Below, piece by piece: positions 25,365 to 34,004 of a stretch of DNA of 53,685 nucleotides. A program made the position numbers and the translations under genes. How positions within the stretch are numbered: the stretch's first letter is position 1; each line of letters starts with the position of its first letter. The DNA is from Gammaproteobacteria bacterium (GTDB lineage Bacteria > Pseudomonadota > Gammaproteobacteria > GRL18), in contig JADGEM010000027.1 in NCBI GenBank assembly GCA_016744375.1, forward strand, positions 1 through 53,685, given 5' to 3'. The notes under the pieces are model-generated. The model did no database searches, was not told the DNA's origin, and saw nothing but the letters and a program-made list of their open reading frames with translations.

Positions 25365-27095
25365 ATGTATCAACCATACAAGAATTTTTTTCATTTAATT
25401 GGCCTAATCGCTTGTTGCTTATTATTTCCTTTGTCTGTTCTTGCTCAGACTCTCCCCTCTGAACCTGCAGAGGTTGAACTAACACAATCTTCAGAAATGA
25501 ATACGGTAAACTCAGATGATGAGGCACTCGATAAAACACTTAAAACGCTTAATTCATTTATCATTCTCAGAAAAAAGCTCCAGAAAGACATCGAAATAGT
25601 ACGCAAACAGTTAAAATCAGAGCAGACAGAAATAGAAAAAGAAGCCTTAAAGCAGCATTTACTCGAACTGCAGAGTGAATTGCGTTCAACGAAAAAAAAC
25701 TTCCGGGACATTGCTGCTGGAGTGGATATTTCTATTTTGAAAAATACAGAAGAACCAGTATTTGATTTTGAGGAAGAATTATCTTCTTTACTGAAACCTG
25801 CCTTTGATGAAATGAAAGAGATGACATCTCAGGTCAGAAAGAAATCTGAACTAAAAGAAAAAATTATTTTTTATGAAGAACGTCTTCCTGTATTGGAAAA
25901 AGCACTTTCTCATATTAAAAAGCTTAATACAAATAACAAGAATGAATCTCTCCGCAAAGTATTTGATGCCGCAATATTGACCTGGGAACAAAAACAATCA
26001 TTTATGCTCAGTGAATTGCAGGCAAGCAATCTACAACTGAATAAACTCCTGGCAGCAGAAACTTCAGTCATGGAATCATCACAGAGTTACCTTAAATCAT
26101 TTTTTCAAAAACGTGGGCTTTATCTTTCTGAAGCAATACTTGTAGTATTTTCAATATTTTTATTGTCAAAGTTTTTTTATAATATTATGTATCGCTTGAT
26201 GCCTGGATTTAAGGCAGAACATCGCAGTTTTCGATTTCGCCTGCTGGAATTATTACACCGTTTATTCACTATTTTATTCATGATAATGGGCCCTATGGTC
26301 GTCTTTTATATGGTTGAAGACTGGGTATTATTCAGTCTTGGAATTCTATTGCTGCTTGGTCTTTCCTGGACTCTGAAACAAGCTTTACCACATTATTGGA
26401 AACAAGTTTATCTTTTTCTAAATATCGGTTCAGTGCGTGAAAATGAACGGATTTTTATGCAAGGCCTGCCATGGAAAGTGCAACGGATTAATTTCTTCAC
26501 AAAATTGATTAATCCCGTTGCTGATCTTAGTTTACGCATTCCTCTTAATGAATTGGTTGATCTGACATCCCGTCCTTTTGAACATTCAGAACCCTGGTTT
26601 CCCTGTCAAAAAGGTGATTGGGTCATTCTTAATAACGGTGTACGTGGCAAGGTGACTGGAATTTCTTTAGAGTTAATAGAGCTCATTGAACGTGGTGGTG
26701 CTAAGCATACCTATCAGACCAGTGACTTTTTAGCTAATGCACCACGTAATCTGGCCACTAACTTCCGTATTAAAGAAACTCTGGGTATTAGCTATTCACT
26801 GCAACAGGAATGCACAACATCTATCCCTGATCTTCTACACCAATTTATTAAACAGAAATTTGAACAATCTGAATATGGCAATAAATTGTTGAATCTCAGA
26901 GTTGAGTTTGAACTGGCTAATAATTCATCACTGGATATTGTCATTATTGCAGATTTTAAAGGTGAGTTAGGTGATCTTTATAACCGCCTGCGAAGAGCCA
27001 TACAAAGGTGGTCTGTTGAAGCTTGTACAGAATATGATTGGGAGATACCTTTCCCCCAAATGACACTGCATGGCGAAGTGCACCATTCTGAATGA
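25365..27095 (+). CDS. Divergent MscS-like membrane protein with coiled-coil periplasmic region
   Basis: The 576-residue protein has a signal peptide (cleavage after VLA near 28), then about 220 residues that are largely charged and helical (KLQKDIEIVRKQLKSEQTEI and similar), predicting coiled coil. Four or so hydrophobic segments lie between about 255 and 345. The C-terminal 200 residues follow the MscS pattern: a beta domain CQKGDWVILNNGVRGKVTGI, then IELIERGGAKHTYQTSDFL and an alpha-beta tail LGISYSLQQE. The TM3 glycine/alanine signature of canonical MscS is weak. I read it as a large MscK/MscM-like relative, possibly altered in gating. It is divergent from the kinase operon and may be regulated by it. 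Confidence 0.75.
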   Translation: MYQPYKNFFHLIGLIACCLLFPLSVLAQTLPSEPAEVELTQSSEMNTVNSDDEALDKTLKTLNSFIILRKKLQKDIEIVRKQLKSEQTEIEKEALKQHLLELQSELRSTKKNFRDIAAGVDISILKNTEEPVFDFEEELSSLLKPAFDEMKEMTSQVRKKSELKEKIIFYEERLPVLEKALSHIKKLNTNNKNESLRKVFDAAILTWEQKQSFMLSELQASNLQLNKLLAAETSVMESSQSYLKSFFQKRGLYLSEAILVVFSIFLLSKFFYNIMYRLMPGFKAEHRSFRFRLLELLHRLFTILFMIMGPMVVFYMVEDWVLFSLGILLLLGLSWTLKQALPHYWKQVYLFLNIGSVRENERIFMQGLPWKVQRINFFTKLINPVADLSLRIPLNELVDLTSRPFEHSEPWFPCQKGDWVILNNGVRGKVTGISLELIELIERGGAKHTYQTSDFLANAPRNLATNFRIKETLGISYSLQQECTTSIPDLLHQFIKQKFEQSEYGNKLLNLRVEFELANNSSLDIVIIADFKGELGDLYNRLRRAIQRWSVEACTEYDWEIPFPQMTLHGEVHHSE

Positions 27096-27136
27096 GAACC
27101 CCATTGGCTCATAAAATCATAGACTAAATACCTGTT

Positions 27137-27172
27137 ACCTGCCCCTACAGTCGTACATACTGAGGAGCAGGT
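27137..27172 (+). terminator. Imperfect hairpin after the MscS-like gene
   Basis: ACCTGC pairs with GCAGGT, and inside this CCT/AGG and CAGT/ACTG pair, with a C-A mismatch and a bulged A and a 7-nt loop. A run of eight T (from about 27188) follows 15 nt later. The site separates convergent genes. Confidence 0.45.
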
Positions 27173-27204
27173 ATTAGGTTAAAATAAATTTTTTTTGTAT
27201 TAGG

Positions 27205-28392
27205 CTAGCCCAGATACAGTTTTCCGGAGTTATATAAATTAATTAAAAAGTCCTGTTCATTTTCAGAAGCCTTGTCAATTATTTTTTCGATGTCTAAAAT
27301 TCGGCTATCACATAATAAGTATGCAAATTCATTTGAAACCTCAAATTGCTGGCCATCAACAAATAATAAGCAGCTTCCTGCAGACTTGTCTTTATTTTTT
27401 ATGAAAGCAAATCGGCTGGATGGATAACGCATCAATAAAGTATTTTGCTCCGAAATAAGTTGTTTTAGTTGTGCTACATCATCAACAGACTCTTCACACT
27501 GATGCAGATAATCCACTTTTGAATCACTCACATAACTTCCAAACCAATGTGTTAGTTCAGGATTTTGCGGATCAAGGTACTCACTGAAAATACGACGAAT
27601 TTCATCAATTGCCTCTTGGGATATTTCATTGGGATGAGCCTGTAATTGATGGTATGGTATTTTAAAAGTTTTATTAATCGAAAGATCATTAGTAATATGT
27701 GCAATAAAGTCATTAACGAGATCGGTATGACTTGTTGCGCGAAAACCAATGGAATAACTCATGCTTTCACCCAATGAAATGCCATGATGAGAAACCCCTG
27801 CAGGCAGATACATCATATCACCCGGCTCAAGTACCCATTCAAAATCAGGGGTAAAATCTTTTTGTAAGCGAATAGCAATATCTGGAATGACATTATCCTC
27901 AGCAACCGGCTGAGTACTGATTTGCCAGCGTCTTTTCCCTTCACCTTGCAGAATAAATACATCATAGAGATCGACATGTGGCCCTACAGATCCTCCAGGC
28001 GCTGCATAACTGCTCATCAGATCATCCAGATGCCACTCAGGAATAAAACGAAATTGATCGGTGATCCAGCTCAGCTCAGGGACATATTTTTCCAGATCAT
28101 TCACCACTAGAGTCCAGTGTGTCTCTGGCATCTTTTCAAAGATAGCCTCATCCATCGGCCCAAGTATTGCCTGCCAGGGATGCTCCCCTCCTTGTTCAAT
28201 AACAATTCTGGAATTAACTTCCTCTTCACAGGCAAGTCCTGCTAATTCATCTGGTGAAATGGGTGCTTCAAATTCCGGAAATGCCTGCTTAATTAAAAGC
28301 GGTTTTTTTTGCCAGTAGTCCTGCAGGAAGGTTTCTGCAGATATTCCTCCCAGTGGTAAGGCCTGTACTGCATTCAATGAGAGTTTTGTCAT
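27205..28392 (-). CDS. roxA: Ribosomal protein uL16 arginine 3-hydroxylase (JmjC-type)
   Basis: RoxA/YcfD is a 2-oxoglutarate- and Fe(II)-dependent oxygenase that hydroxylates an arginine of ribosomal protein L16. The 395-residue protein has the N-terminal motif FLQDYWQKKPLLIKQAFP, the metal ligands in GPHVDLYDVFILQGEGKR (H-x-D) and the distal His in LPAGVSHHGISLG. The C-terminal region is a dimerisation and winged-helix part, as in E. coli YcfD. It lies 32 nt downstream of the glutamate dehydrogenase gene in the same orientation. Confidence 0.94.
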   Translation of the reverse strand: MTKLSLNAVQALPLGGISAETFLQDYWQKKPLLIKQAFPEFEAPISPDELAGLACEEEVNSRIVIEQGGEHPWQAILGPMDEAIFEKMPETHWTLVVNDLEKYVPELSWITDQFRFIPEWHLDDLMSSYAAPGGSVGPHVDLYDVFILQGEGKRRWQISTQPVAEDNVIPDIAIRLQKDFTPDFEWVLEPGDMMYLPAGVSHHGISLGESMSYSIGFRATSHTDLVNDFIAHITNDLSINKTFKIPYHQLQAHPNEISQEAIDEIRRIFSEYLDPQNPELTHWFGSYVSDSKVDYLHQCEESVDDVAQLKQLISEQNTLLMRYPSSRFAFIKNKDKSAGSCLLFVDGQQFEVSNEFAYLLCDSRILDIEKIIDKASENEQDFLINLYNSGKLYLG

Positions 28393-28424
28393 ATTTCGCT
28401 CTATTATTGTCTAATTTAAAGTGC

Positions 28425-29846
28425 CTAATAAACACCAACTTCAAGATAGGAACGGGAAATTTTTTCAATTGAGGTGACATAAACAGCAGTTCGTAAATCA
28501 GTGATTTGTTCTCTGTTGTCAAGGGTTGAACGAATTTCCTGATAAGCCAGACGCATGGTGTCATCAAGACCGGAACGAACCAAATCCAGTTCATCAGCCC
28601 CCCTGCTGATACTATTACGAATTTTATCAGACACAGCGCGGCCCGTCGCCTCTTCTAAAACTCTTGTCATTTCAACGCCACGCATCTCATCGTGACGACG
28701 CTGCATTCGACCAAATCGAATGTGAGAAATATTTCGTATCCACTCAAAATAAGAGACGGTCACACCACCCGCATTAGCATAGGCATCCGGTATAATAATA
28801 ATGCCTTTTTTTGCTAAGATTTCATCCGCACCAAAAGTAATTGGGCCATTTGCAGCTTCCACAATTAATTTTGCCTGGATTCGGTCTGCATTTTCCATAG
28901 TGATCTGACTTTCCAGCGCAGCGGGAATTAAAATATCACATTCTTTTTCAAGAACCGCCTGGCCATTTTCAATAAATTCGGCACAAGGGAAGGTTTCAAT
29001 TCCTCCATGCTCATCAATATGCTGGTACAAATCTTCGATATTGATGCCTTCATCATTTATCAGAGCACCATTGTGCTCAATCACAGCGGTAATTATGGTT
29101 CCGTCTTCTTCAGACAGAAACTTCGCTGCATGGTAACCGACATTGCCCAATCCCTGGACAATACAGGTTTTGCCATCCAATGAACCACTCATTTTAGCTG
29201 TTTTAATATCTTCAGGATGACGAAAAAATTCCCTGATTGCATATTGGACACCCCGCCCCGTTGCTTCAACACGTCCCTGAATACCACCGTGATGAACCGG
29301 TTTGCCTGTCACACAGGCCACATAGTTAATATCATCCGGATTTAAGTGCTTATAAGTATCGGCCATCCAGGCCATTTCTCTCTGCCCTGTACCAATATCC
29401 GGCGCAGGAACATTGGTTGAAGGACTAAAGAATCCTTTGCGGATCAATTCCATCGTGAAACGACGAGTTATCAACTCCATTTCATCACGGGAATATTGGC
29501 TGGGATCAATCAGTAATGCGCCTTTTGAACCACCAAAGGGGACATCAACAATGGCACATTTATACGTCATCAGTGCTGCTAGAGCTTCCACCTCATTTTG
29601 ATCAGCATATGGGGCATAGCGAATACCTCCTTTTGAAGGTAAACGATGAGTGCTGTGAGTCGCTCGCCAACCGGTAAAAACTTCAATTTTATCTCTGATT
29701 TTTACCGGAAACTGAACTTGCAGAACCGCGTTGCAGGACTTAATTGCCTGAGCCACACCATCATCCAGCTCCATAACAGCAATTGCTCTATCAACCATTA
29801 AATTGACACCATCTCTAAAACTGGGTTCATTAAATACTTTAGCCAT
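28425..29846 (-). CDS. Glu/Leu-family dehydrogenase (probable glutamate dehydrogenase)
   Basis: This cytoplasmic amino-acid dehydrogenase of 473 residues interconverts glutamate and 2-oxoglutarate with ammonia. Visible are the substrate region HRLPSKGGIRYAPYADQNEV, the lysine motif MTYKCAIVDVPFGGSKGALL, the ligand loop NVPAPDIGTGQREMAWM, GRGVQYAIREF, and a Rossmann segment IVQGLGNVGYHAAKFL. The dinucleotide loop G-x-G-x-x-G suggests NAD or NADP; acidic E after the second strand is not clear, so cofactor is left open. An unusual point is the insertion around residues 210-220 (HPEDIKTAKMSGSLDG), common in gammaproteobacterial GDH2-like forms. It is upstream of roxA and divergent from adk. Confidence 0.9.
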   Translation of the reverse strand: MAKVFNEPSFRDGVNLMVDRAIAVMELDDGVAQAIKSCNAVLQVQFPVKIRDKIEVFTGWRATHSTHRLPSKGGIRYAPYADQNEVEALAALMTYKCAIVDVPFGGSKGALLIDPSQYSRDEMELITRRFTMELIRKGFFSPSTNVPAPDIGTGQREMAWMADTYKHLNPDDINYVACVTGKPVHHGGIQGRVEATGRGVQYAIREFFRHPEDIKTAKMSGSLDGKTCIVQGLGNVGYHAAKFLSEEDGTIITAVIEHNGALINDEGINIEDLYQHIDEHGGIETFPCAEFIENGQAVLEKECDILIPAALESQITMENADRIQAKLIVEAANGPITFGADEILAKKGIIIIPDAYANAGGVTVSYFEWIRNISHIRFGRMQRRHDEMRGVEMTRVLEEATGRAVSDKIRNSISRGADELDLVRSGLDDTMRLAYQEIRSTLDNREQITDLRTAVYVTSIEKISRSYLEVGVY

Positions 29847-29960
29847 TCGTCATCCTACCCTATTAATAAATTAGTAAAAGTTATAATGATATAGATCAGC
29901 GTTATTCATTATGTATAGTGATACATTAATAAAATTATGCGCTAAATGTTTATCCATAGT

Positions 29961-29982
29961 CAACTAAGAGCCAACTAAGAGC
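29961..29982. repeat. 11-bp perfect tandem repeat upstream of adk
   Basis: CAACTAAGAGC occurs at 29961-29971 and again at 29972-29982. It lies 120 bp before the adenylate kinase start codon, in the divergent region shared with glutamate dehydrogenase. Probably a slippage duplication. Confidence 0.65.
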
Positions 29983-30102
29983 CAAATATTAGAATCCAAT
30001 AACAGAAGTATTTCCGCATCTTCCTGTTAATGATATGATTGCAAAATAGGTTTTTTAACAAAGCAAACAAACTACAATGTACAAACTAAAAAAGGGAACT
30101 CA

Positions 30103-30780
30103 ATGAATATATTAATCTTTGGACCAAACGGTAGTGGTAAAGGTACTCAGGGTGCCATTGTTCAGGAAAAATACAATATTGCCCACATCGAATCTGGTGC
30201 AATTTTCCGCAAAAATATTGGCGGCGGCACAGAGTTGGGGATGAAAGCAAAAGAATATATCGATCGTGGTGATTTAGTGCCTGATGACATCACCATTCCA
30301 ATGATTCTTGACCGTTTAAAAGAAGATGACTGTAAAAACGGGTGGTTGCTGGATGGGTTCCCACGTAATAAGGTCCAGGCTGAAACATTAGCCAAAGCTT
30401 TATCTGATGAGAATATTAAACTGGACTATGTGATTGAAATTGTTCTGGATCGTGCTGTAGCAAAAATTCGAATCACAGGCCGTCGTCTGTGTGCCAATGA
30501 CAATAATCACCCTAATCATATTGCATTTGATGCCATTAAGCCTGCTGAAAAAGACGGAAAAATAGTTTGTCGTGTCTGTGGCGGTGAATTATCTGCTCGT
30601 GCTGACGATCAGGATGATGAAGCCATTGATAAACGTCATGATATTTATTATGACGAAAATACAGGCACAATGGCCGCTGTTAATTTCTTCAAAGGGATTG
30701 GAGGCGGCACTAAAGTCATTTCAATCGATGGCGGGCCATCAATTGGTGAAGTGACAGAAGCAATTATGGCTGCTCTATAA
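30103..30780 (+). CDS. adk: Adenylate kinase with Cys/His metal-type LID
   Basis: Adenylate kinase interconverts ATP, ADP and AMP. The 225-residue protein has the P-loop GPNGSGKGTQ at residues 7-16, where most bacterial enzymes have GAPGAGKGTQ. It also has the AMP-binding ESGAIFR, DGFPRN at 84-89 and TGRRLC. The LID carries C130, H136, C156 and C159 (C-x5-H-x19-C-x2-C), resembling the Zn/Co/Fe site of Desulfovibrio adenylate kinases rather than the metal-free E. coli LID. A GGGA lies 5 nt before the ATG. It is monocistronic with a strong terminator. The resemblance to sulfate- and sulfur-metabolising bacteria hints at lateral origin or at high ATP/AMP flux from APS chemistry. Confidence 0.93.
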   Translation: MNILIFGPNGSGKGTQGAIVQEKYNIAHIESGAIFRKNIGGGTELGMKAKEYIDRGDLVPDDITIPMILDRLKEDDCKNGWLLDGFPRNKVQAETLAKALSDENIKLDYVIEIVLDRAVAKIRITGRRLCANDNNHPNHIAFDAIKPAEKDGKIVCRVCGGELSARADDQDDEAIDKRHDIYYDENTGTMAAVNFFKGIGGGTKVISIDGGPSIGEVTEAIMAAL

Positions 30781-30816
30781 GTTCTCAATCAAATCATAAT
30801 ATCATACGGTATCAAA

Positions 30817-30854
30817 AACCCCCTCTCCATCAGGCTCGGGAGGGGGGTTATTTA
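30817..30854 (+). terminator. Intrinsic terminator of adk
   Basis: AACCCCC pairs GGGGGTT and TCTC pairs GGGA (one G-U), with a bulged G and a 10-nt loop. TTATTTATT follows. The stem starts 37 nt after the adk stop codon, immediately before the convergent gene's stop codon. Confidence 0.75.
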
Positions 30855-31232
30855 TTAAAAAGTAAACTGATTGGCCTGCAGCATAATAAGAGTACAATCA
30901 TGTACATAATCAATCCCTTCCTCTGCAAGTTTACTCTCCAATGCATCTGATTCTGTCCCGGGGTTAAAAATAACCCGCCCGGGTTTAAGTGCAACAATAT
31001 CATCAATGAGATCATGACTCCATTTTGCACTGATATACAAAGTGAGTGTATCAACAGTGGTATTAATATCGGATAAACAACTGACAACGGCCAAATCTTC
31101 AATCTGCGTAAGCTTTGGATGGACAGGAATCACCTTGTGGTGATATTGTAAAAGCAGTTTAATGGCTTTATTCGAATAACGTTGAGTTTTTGCGCTGGCA
31201 CCAAGGACAACAACAGTTTGGCTATCTGACAT
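30855..31232 (-). CDS. CoA-binding (YccU-type) protein
   Basis: This 125-residue cytoplasmic protein has a CoA-binding Rossmann fold like E. coli YccU. It starts SQTVVVLGASAKTQRYSNKA, a glycine-rich nucleotide loop, continues with HKVIPVHPKLTQ, and ends with ALKPGRVIFNPGTESDALES and the conserved Cys of VHDCTLIML. The ATG at 31232 is chosen over a TTG at 31262 because GGGA precedes it and the fold begins right after. Function is unproven; relatives bind CoA thioesters. It faces a metallopeptidase gene across a perfect 12-bp inverted repeat. Confidence 0.88.
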   Translation of the reverse strand: MSDSQTVVVLGASAKTQRYSNKAIKLLLQYHHKVIPVHPKLTQIEDLAVVSCLSDINTTVDTLTLYISAKWSHDLIDDIVALKPGRVIFNPGTESDALESKLAEEGIDYVHDCTLIMLQANQFTF

Positions 31233-31257
31233 TTTATTTCCCGGTTGGAACTTATCT

Positions 31258-31288
31258 AGCAAGTATCCATTAAGAGTGGATACTTGCT
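31258..31288. promoter_or_regulatory. Perfect 12-bp inverted repeat (candidate operator)
   Basis: AGCAAGTATCCA (31258-31269) and TGGATACTTGCT (31277-31288) are separated by 7 nt. The repeat lies between the divergent CoA-binding and metallopeptidase genes, 26 bp and 70 bp from their start codons. As the genes are divergent it is unlikely to be a terminator. A dimeric repressor site serving both genes is plausible. Confidence 0.6.
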
Positions 31289-31357
31289 GTGTTAAAGCCT
31301 GATCATAACATACAACCTATTCTCAATAAATCAGCCAATTGGAGCTGCATTTTAGCA

Positions 31358-32038
31358 ATGATTTATATTATTCTCATCCTTATTTTTGTCCTGATATTTT
31401 TTGTTCCACAATGGTGGGTAAAATATGTCATGCGGCGTCATAGCAAAACCATTGAAGCATTACCTGGAACCGGTGGCGATCTTGCAAAACATTTGATTGA
31501 GCGTTATCAGCTCCCTGTTACCCTGGAAACAACCGAAAGCGGTGATCACTATGACCCCGAGAGTAAAACAGTTCGCTTGAGTGAGCAGTATTATAATGGA
31601 AAATCCCTGACTGCCATTGCTATCGCAGCTCATGAAGTGGGTCATGCAGTACAGGATTTTCGTAATGATGAATTACTGATATTACGTGGAAAAATGGTCG
31701 CCACCTCACAACAGTTTCAAAAATTTGGTGCAGGTATTATTTTTATTGCTCCCATCCTGAGTGCTTTTGTTCATTCTCCTGCAGCAGGGATCCTGATTGC
31801 ATTGATTGGTTTTTTCAGCATTGCCTCATCAGTAGTTGTCCACTTAATCAGCCTACCGGTTGAATTCGATGCCAGTTTTAATAAAGCTCTACCATTACTT
31901 AAGGAAGGTAATTATGTAACAAAACGGGATCTCATTGCCGTTCACCAGGTCTTATTAGCGGCAGCTCTAACCTATGTTGCTGCCGCGTTAGCCGGTTTGC
32001 TTAATGTCTGGCGATGGATTGCATTGCTAAGGCGCTAA
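31358..32038 (+). CDS. Membrane zinc metallopeptidase, YugP-like
   Basis: The 226-residue protein opens with a hydrophobic helix (IYIILILIFVLIFFVPQWW), then a segment ending in the zinc motif AAHEVGHAVQ, with further membrane helices from about residue 120 and near the C-terminus. It belongs to the Zn-dependent neutral protease 2 (DUF/peptidase M48-like, YugP) family. Its cellular substrate is unknown. I choose ATG 31358 because GGAG lies 13 nt upstream and the first helix follows directly; an upstream GTG at 31289 would add 23 polar residues. An inverted repeat lies in the upstream region. Confidence 0.86.
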   Translation: MIYIILILIFVLIFFVPQWWVKYVMRRHSKTIEALPGTGGDLAKHLIERYQLPVTLETTESGDHYDPESKTVRLSEQYYNGKSLTAIAIAAHEVGHAVQDFRNDELLILRGKMVATSQQFQKFGAGIIFIAPILSAFVHSPAAGILIALIGFFSIASSVVVHLISLPVEFDASFNKALPLLKEGNYVTKRDLIAVHQVLLAAALTYVAAALAGLLNVWRWIALLRR

Positions 32039-32180
32039 AGTATCATATTTCGCGGCATATTATCATCAATTTACAGCCTCGGGCGACTGAATATAATTGT
32101 TCAAAAGGTTATAATCACACGATTAAAGAGATTAGCTGGCACTATTCTCTACGAACACTAATTTTACGGATTGTTATTGG

Positions 32181-34004
32181 ATGCGCCTGGCTCTAAGAAT
32201 CACCCTGTTATTCTTTTTGATTATACTAAATAGTACGCTTAGTTTTGCGCAAAAATCACCCTCACAAGATGAAAATTCAATATCTACTTCCAATGCTAAA
32301 ACAGACAAAATTAAAGTTAAAATAATTATTAAAGGTCTTAAGGATAAACAAAAAAAGAATGCTTTAGCCTATCTTGAATTAAAAAAAACTCTCGATAACC
32401 CTCACTTTTCTGAACTATGGTTAAAAAAACTGCACAATAAAGCTGAACAGAATATAAAAGATGCTTTAGAACCATTTGGTTATTATCGGGTGAATATAAA
32501 AAAAACATTAACAAGTCAAAGCGCTCATCAATGGACCGCTCAATATGATGTTGTTCCGGGTGAACCGGTTAAAGTCTCTCAACTCAAGATCATTATCTCT
32601 GAACCCGCTCTAAGCGATGTAAAGGTAAAAAAGTTAATTGAAAATTTTCCTTTACAGGAAAATTCTATCCTTAACCATAGCCGGTATGATGCAGCTCGTG
32701 ACAAGCTGCTCACTGACATCGGGCGCCTGGGCTACTCTAAAATTAAAACACTTAAACAAAAAGTGATCATCAATCCAAAAAAGAATACAGCTGAAATTCA
32801 TATTACTCTGGAAAGTGGAGAAAAATATACTCTGGGGGATTTCAATTTTATTCATGATAATATTTTAAATGAAGATTATATCTTAAAATATCTTCAGGAT
32901 ATTCAGCCGGGAATGCCACAGTCTCAGGAAGTATTACTGGCTTTACAGGACAATTTATTGAGAACCGGTTATTTTTCAAAAGTGGATGTCAAACCCGATT
33001 TCACACAGGTGAATGAGAACAATGAAGTCCCGGTTAATATTAGTCTGGCCCCATCAAACCGACATAAATTTTCCATTGGCGCTGGATATGACACTGAAAT
33101 TGAGACCTTTCTCACTATGCGCTGGCAACATCGCCGCATTAACCAGAACGGTCATTATAGTGATGTCTCAACAAAACTGTCTTCTAAAAAGAGTTTTATT
33201 CGGGGTGCTTACTGGATTCCGGTTGGCGATCCCACCAGTGATAAAATCGGACTTATTTCCATACTGGAAACAGAGGACACCAACACCACTGATCGGACCA
33301 CTTTTGACATTGAAGTGGGTTACTGGTTTGAATGGCGGGAATGGGATTCAACTCTGTTTACCGAATACAGACAGGAAAAATTTAAAAGTGGTAGTGAGCC
33401 CCGGGTCACCACTGAACTATTAAGTCTCGGTGCTCGTGTTGAGCGCACCAACTTTGAAAAAGCGCCTTTCCCTCGCAGTGGCTGGGGGCTATTTGGGGAA
33501 GTCAGAGGTGCTGGAGAAGCTTTTTTATCTGATGTTGATTATTACCGCCTGCAATTAAAAGCACGTCTTTATATCCCTGTTGATGAAAACGGCCGATTGT
33601 TTCTACGCGGAGAACTCGGTTTGGCAGAGACCAGTGACTTTGACCAATACCCTTCATCCCTGCGTTTTTATGCGGGTGGTGATCACAGTGTCCGGGGGTA
33701 TAAGTGGAAGGCTCTTGGACCAACAGATGATGAAGGCAATGTCATTGGTGGTTTAAATGTGGTCACTGGCAGCATAGAGTATGATCATAAGGTCGCCCCT
33801 GAATGGGTAATTGCCGGTTTTGTTGATGCTGGTAATGCTTATACTAATAAACTCGATACTATATTCTATGGTGCCGGTTTTGGCCTGCGCTATATCTCTC
33901 CCGTTGGCCTGGTTCGAGCTGATTTAGGTTTTCCTTTAAAAGATCATGACGATATCAGTGATGATGACTTTGTTTTCTACTTTGGTTTTGAGATGAGTTT
34001 ATGA
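32181..34004 (+). CDS. tamA: Autotransporter assembly factor TamA (Omp85 family)
   Basis: TamA is an outer-membrane beta barrel that with TamB supports outer-membrane protein assembly and lipid transport. The 607-residue precursor has a signal peptide (cleavage near SFA-QK at 22-24), three POTRA-like domains to about residue 270 (GYYRVNIKKTL, LGDFNFIHDN), then an Omp85 barrel from about 280. Barrel features include the sequence RSGWGLFGEVRGAG and the RGYKWKALGP loop with the lid Arg-Gly-Tyr. It overlaps tamB by 4 nt (ATGA), so the two are translationally coupled as elsewhere. Confidence 0.95.
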   Translation: MRLALRITLLFFLIILNSTLSFAQKSPSQDENSISTSNAKTDKIKVKIIIKGLKDKQKKNALAYLELKKTLDNPHFSELWLKKLHNKAEQNIKDALEPFGYYRVNIKKTLTSQSAHQWTAQYDVVPGEPVKVSQLKIIISEPALSDVKVKKLIENFPLQENSILNHSRYDAARDKLLTDIGRLGYSKIKTLKQKVIINPKKNTAEIHITLESGEKYTLGDFNFIHDNILNEDYILKYLQDIQPGMPQSQEVLLALQDNLLRTGYFSKVDVKPDFTQVNENNEVPVNISLAPSNRHKFSIGAGYDTEIETFLTMRWQHRRINQNGHYSDVSTKLSSKKSFIRGAYWIPVGDPTSDKIGLISILETEDTNTTDRTTFDIEVGYWFEWREWDSTLFTEYRQEKFKSGSEPRVTTELLSLGARVERTNFEKAPFPRSGWGLFGEVRGAGEAFLSDVDYYRLQLKARLYIPVDENGRLFLRGELGLAETSDFDQYPSSLRFYAGGDHSVRGYKWKALGPTDDEGNVIGGLNVVTGSIEYDHKVAPEWVIAGFVDAGNAYTNKLDTIFYGAGFGLRYISPVGLVRADLGFPLKDHDDISDDDFVFYFGFEMSL

